Positions 62,801 to 64,000 of a stretch of DNA of 64,000 nt are shown here, one piece after another; position 1 is the stretch's first letter, and each line of letters begins with the position of its first letter. Below the pieces are notes generated by a model. That model was not told where the DNA came from and ran no database searches. It saw only the letters and a program-made list of their open reading frames with translations. The DNA is taken from the NCBI RefSeq assembly GCF_048320135.1, contig NZ_CP182947.1, positions 4,464,001 through 4,528,000 on the forward strand, in the 5' to 3' direction. This DNA is from Ideonella_A sakaiensis_A (GTDB lineage Bacteria > Pseudomonadota > Gammaproteobacteria > Burkholderiales > Burkholderiaceae_C). The translations under genes and the position numbers were made by a program.

Positions 62801-64000
62801 GCGCGAACAATTTCGCAGCGGTGCTGCGCGACCCCGACCCCGAAGCCGACAAGGCCGACGAGGCGGCGTTCTTTTTCAGCGGCGTCGACCTGTCCGACTA
62901 CACGGTGGCGCTGCTGCGCAACGCCGAAGGCATCGTGCGCCGCTACCGCGATGCGCTGGAGCGCATGCGCAAGACGCTGGAGACGACGCAAGGCCTGCTG
63001 CGCGACATCAACTCGCGGCTGGGCGTGGTCGCGCGCGAACTGGCCGAAGCGCGCCAGGACGTCGCAACCGCACGTGCACTGCTGGCCGAGGACGAACAGC
63101 GTGCGCGAGATCTCAACGCACACCGCGACGAGGTGATTGCCGAACACGTCAAGTTCCTCGCCTATTCGCGGGTCCGGGTTGCTGCGCGCAGCGTCGATTC
63201 GCCGTCGCGCTGGCTGGACTCCGCGCTCGAACCCGACGTCGTGCCGGCCTGCCTGGCTGCGCACGACAACCCGCCCGACGATGTGTTGGCGATGCTGGCG
63301 CTGCTGCGGCGCGCTCCGCTCGACTGGTTCCCGGCGATGCGCCCGCACCTGCAACTGATCGACCAACCTGCGCTCGCCGACCGTCTGATCGCTGCACTGC
63401 AAACGCCGGTGGCCTCGACATTGGCGTTGAACACCAGCGCGCCCGCGAAGCAGGCGTCGATGCTGGCGCTGCGTGCCCAGTCCGACAGCGTGATGCTGGC
63501 GCGCGCCACGGCGCTGCCGCAGGCGCAGGCCGCGCTGCAGGCCGGCGCCGGCGTGCGTGCCAAGGTCGACCTGTTTGCCCGCGCGGCCAGCCTCGGCGAC
63601 CTGCTCGGCGGCGCGGCCGAAAGCAGCGAACTGAAACGCCGCGCTGCGGCCGAGTTCGAGCGCATCGAAAGCATCGCCGCCTGCCTCCACGAGCGGCTGT
63701 CGCGGGTGCGCGCGGCGATCCGTCTGCAATGGGCCGAGGCCTACAGCCAGTTCGATGCGGCGCGCGGCCAGGCCGACCTCGGTGATCTGAGCGGTCTGCC
63801 GCGCTTCGGTGAACTGCCGCGCGAAGAACGCGAGGACCTGCGCGAACTCGCCGCCTGGCTGCAGGGCCGCGCCGACCGCAACAATCCGCAGGCGGTGGCG
63901 CTGCTCGCCGACCTGGTGCGGGTCTGCCTGCTCGCCGCCAGCCATTCGCCGACCGGCGAACTGGTCGCCGGTCGCATCGTGCGCCCGCTGCCGCTGAACC
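59887..64000 (+). CDS. Giant eCIS protein with shared N-terminal domain (3 of 3), partial
   Basis: The frame is open from the ATG at 59887 (MQIRQPSGRNLLRAAGEIPV) to the window end, at least 1371 residues. The N-terminal FAGRALTAPLLHAEQNQRSR, ALLNRALSAGVVEGLALAFF and MTLDAGLALAANGEEVAVPM repeat the domain of the two preceding proteins. Around residues 500-660 there are beta-rich segments (WVQIDRENPPQQLMLQFFAA), around 815-865 a Pro/Ala/Gly linker, and around 1010-1080 a coiled coil (RYRDALERMRKTLETTQGLL). No toxin domain recognised. It may be a large baseplate/fibre component or a cargo; the C-terminus is not visible. Confidence 0.75.
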   Translation, partial: MQIRQPSGRNLLRAAGEIPVAVQPRLVGRVDAGEQRRMNAFAGRALTAPLLHAEQNQRSRRIALLNRALSAGVVEGLALAFFEADIAPIGSVADPAPEALDLDTPRRMTLDAGLALAANGEEVAVPMALDFDALDLPVMAPGWLLAGETPLPGPADADGSALDSRHLGLPLRDELAAGHQVPRVGIVVLEPVEHWQVEGADPFDQCERDLEAEAFEDQQRRDAGRLVYYAWPDEWLASRAPDAAWRNRLAWQIFGREAQLGVAQAMPWHRIGVPLALVAFNAAWQPLFADRAAVVRAGGRPRGQALLAAARRAGDDSARRIAASGERFLWQARIEQLSEHLAEASLAGADIAAMRAQLRLLPPAGLLPIDAVDVRARRNHFFPPTLDLFAAPVPLEQLDLLLEEAAGLGAIDLSMRDRLSVFVPVPQAVFEPDLLVIEQADPTGEIGRTLSRFVDVRADWLRRRQNLRGKQHQLRLGVDGSEGTPPLAEASDDPLRLEDESLAPTVPAPAGLLHRSALVSGLHQHVLEAAPTPLEVAADGTLYAWVQIDRENPPQQLMLQFFAASWEHRAYWGANKIGWGSDGTASRRLQSVELPPAGVWTRLAVPAADLGLGDKPITGIAFTLFDGRACFGPAGTLDGSTETVWLDEDLLSDSTARGSGEGWDLVPLPERDAPFEAAFGTRAVEKNFEAEAVAELLAGEDVKSLKIIPPGTDRAAAPTLATLIGTQGLSATVADLAARVDEADDALNLGYLRVQTDLYRLRQSVLKQSQATRFAVSPALTQIADLDNATATREQLADFYQDVRADKTILKRDSSPTAPTPAPAPRASAAAIGGIGSTTVFSNTGFGAGVRATPAPAPAVFGGVVTERLDAGLVSGVFAKAPAPSVGTIIGADALTGKAEIRTTSIAARMERPRSIEAKDFTVATRADIISKLAALGLDMDDLDVHGIADEGKFDSTGQPLRGEAVKLSALRANNFAAVLRDPDPEADKADEAAFFFSGVDLSDYTVALLRNAEGIVRRYRDALERMRKTLETTQGLLRDINSRLGVVARELAEARQDVATARALLAEDEQRARDLNAHRDEVIAEHVKFLAYSRVRVAARSVDSPSRWLDSALEPDVVPACLAAHDNPPDDVLAMLALLRRAPLDWFPAMRPHLQLIDQPALADRLIAALQTPVASTLALNTSAPAKQASMLALRAQSDSVMLARATALPQAQAALQAGAGVRAKVDLFARAASLGDLLGGAAESSELKRRAAAEFERIESIAACLHERLSRVRAAIRLQWAEAYSQFDAARGQADLGDLSGLPRFGELPREEREDLRELAAWLQGRADRNNPQAVALLADLVRVCLLAASHSPTGELVAGRIVRPLPLN

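Overview
The window is GC-rich and mostly intact coding DNA. Its gene types (Bug-family periplasmic binding protein, BKACE/DUF849 enzyme, DUF1302/DUF1329 envelope genes, MalT-like LuxR regulator) suggest a betaproteobacterium, probably Burkholderiales or Rhodocyclales; this is inferred from gene content, not from a marker gene.

Region 1 (1-22972) is chromosomal and catabolic. After the end of a LysR-type regulator comes a leftward set: UspA-hemerythrin fusion, DUF1302 beta-barrel, DUF1329 carrier-like protein, YCF48-like propeller, MMPL/RND exporter and a long acyl-CoA dehydrogenase. A MalT-like LuxR activator diverges from it. A tight rightward operon then encodes a TauD-type dioxygenase, BKACE enzyme, Bug binding protein, small hydrolase, quinone-oxidoreductase-like enzyme, MFS carrier, acyl-CoA ligase and YeiH-type exporter. 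Three promoters flanking the LuxR gene carry a G/C palindrome. Two of them also share a CAGAAT box at an identical 21-nt spacing, so a single regulon is likely. Together the genes suggest uptake, activation and oxidation of a hydrophobic, perhaps sulfur-containing, acid.

Region 2 (about 23000-37800) is an accessory island. It holds a 207-aa tyrosine recombinase, small membrane and lipoprotein genes, a two-gene unit with a TIR-like nucleotide-binding protein, an IS1182-type and an IS3-type element, an orphan ParS-like antitoxin, remnants of a thiolase and a TRAP transporter gene, ParB and KfrA-like genes of lower GC, and a frameshifted integrase with a DUF4224 gene. It ends in a 52-bp copy of the 3' part of a tRNA-Asp gene followed by an intrinsic terminator, which reads as the attachment site of the island.

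Region 3 (37980-64000) starts with a DMT-family transporter and a divergent sigma-54-dependent activator lacking a sensory domain. Downstream lie two TGTCACA/TGTGACA dyads and a near-consensus -24/-12 promoter. These drive a long rightward operon for an extracellular contractile injection system (eCIS): DUF3467-like protein, Pvc16-like DUF4255 protein, two sheath-type proteins, two tube proteins, CIS tube/LysM-type protein with a Gly/Ala-rich tail, DUF5908, separate gp27-like hub and gpV-like spike, gp25, gpJ-like and gpI-like baseplate proteins, and several unrecognised proteins. Three consecutive late genes share an N-terminal domain; the last is a giant open frame that runs off the window. 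The AAA ATPase, tape measure and cargo genes are not seen and may lie beyond the right edge.
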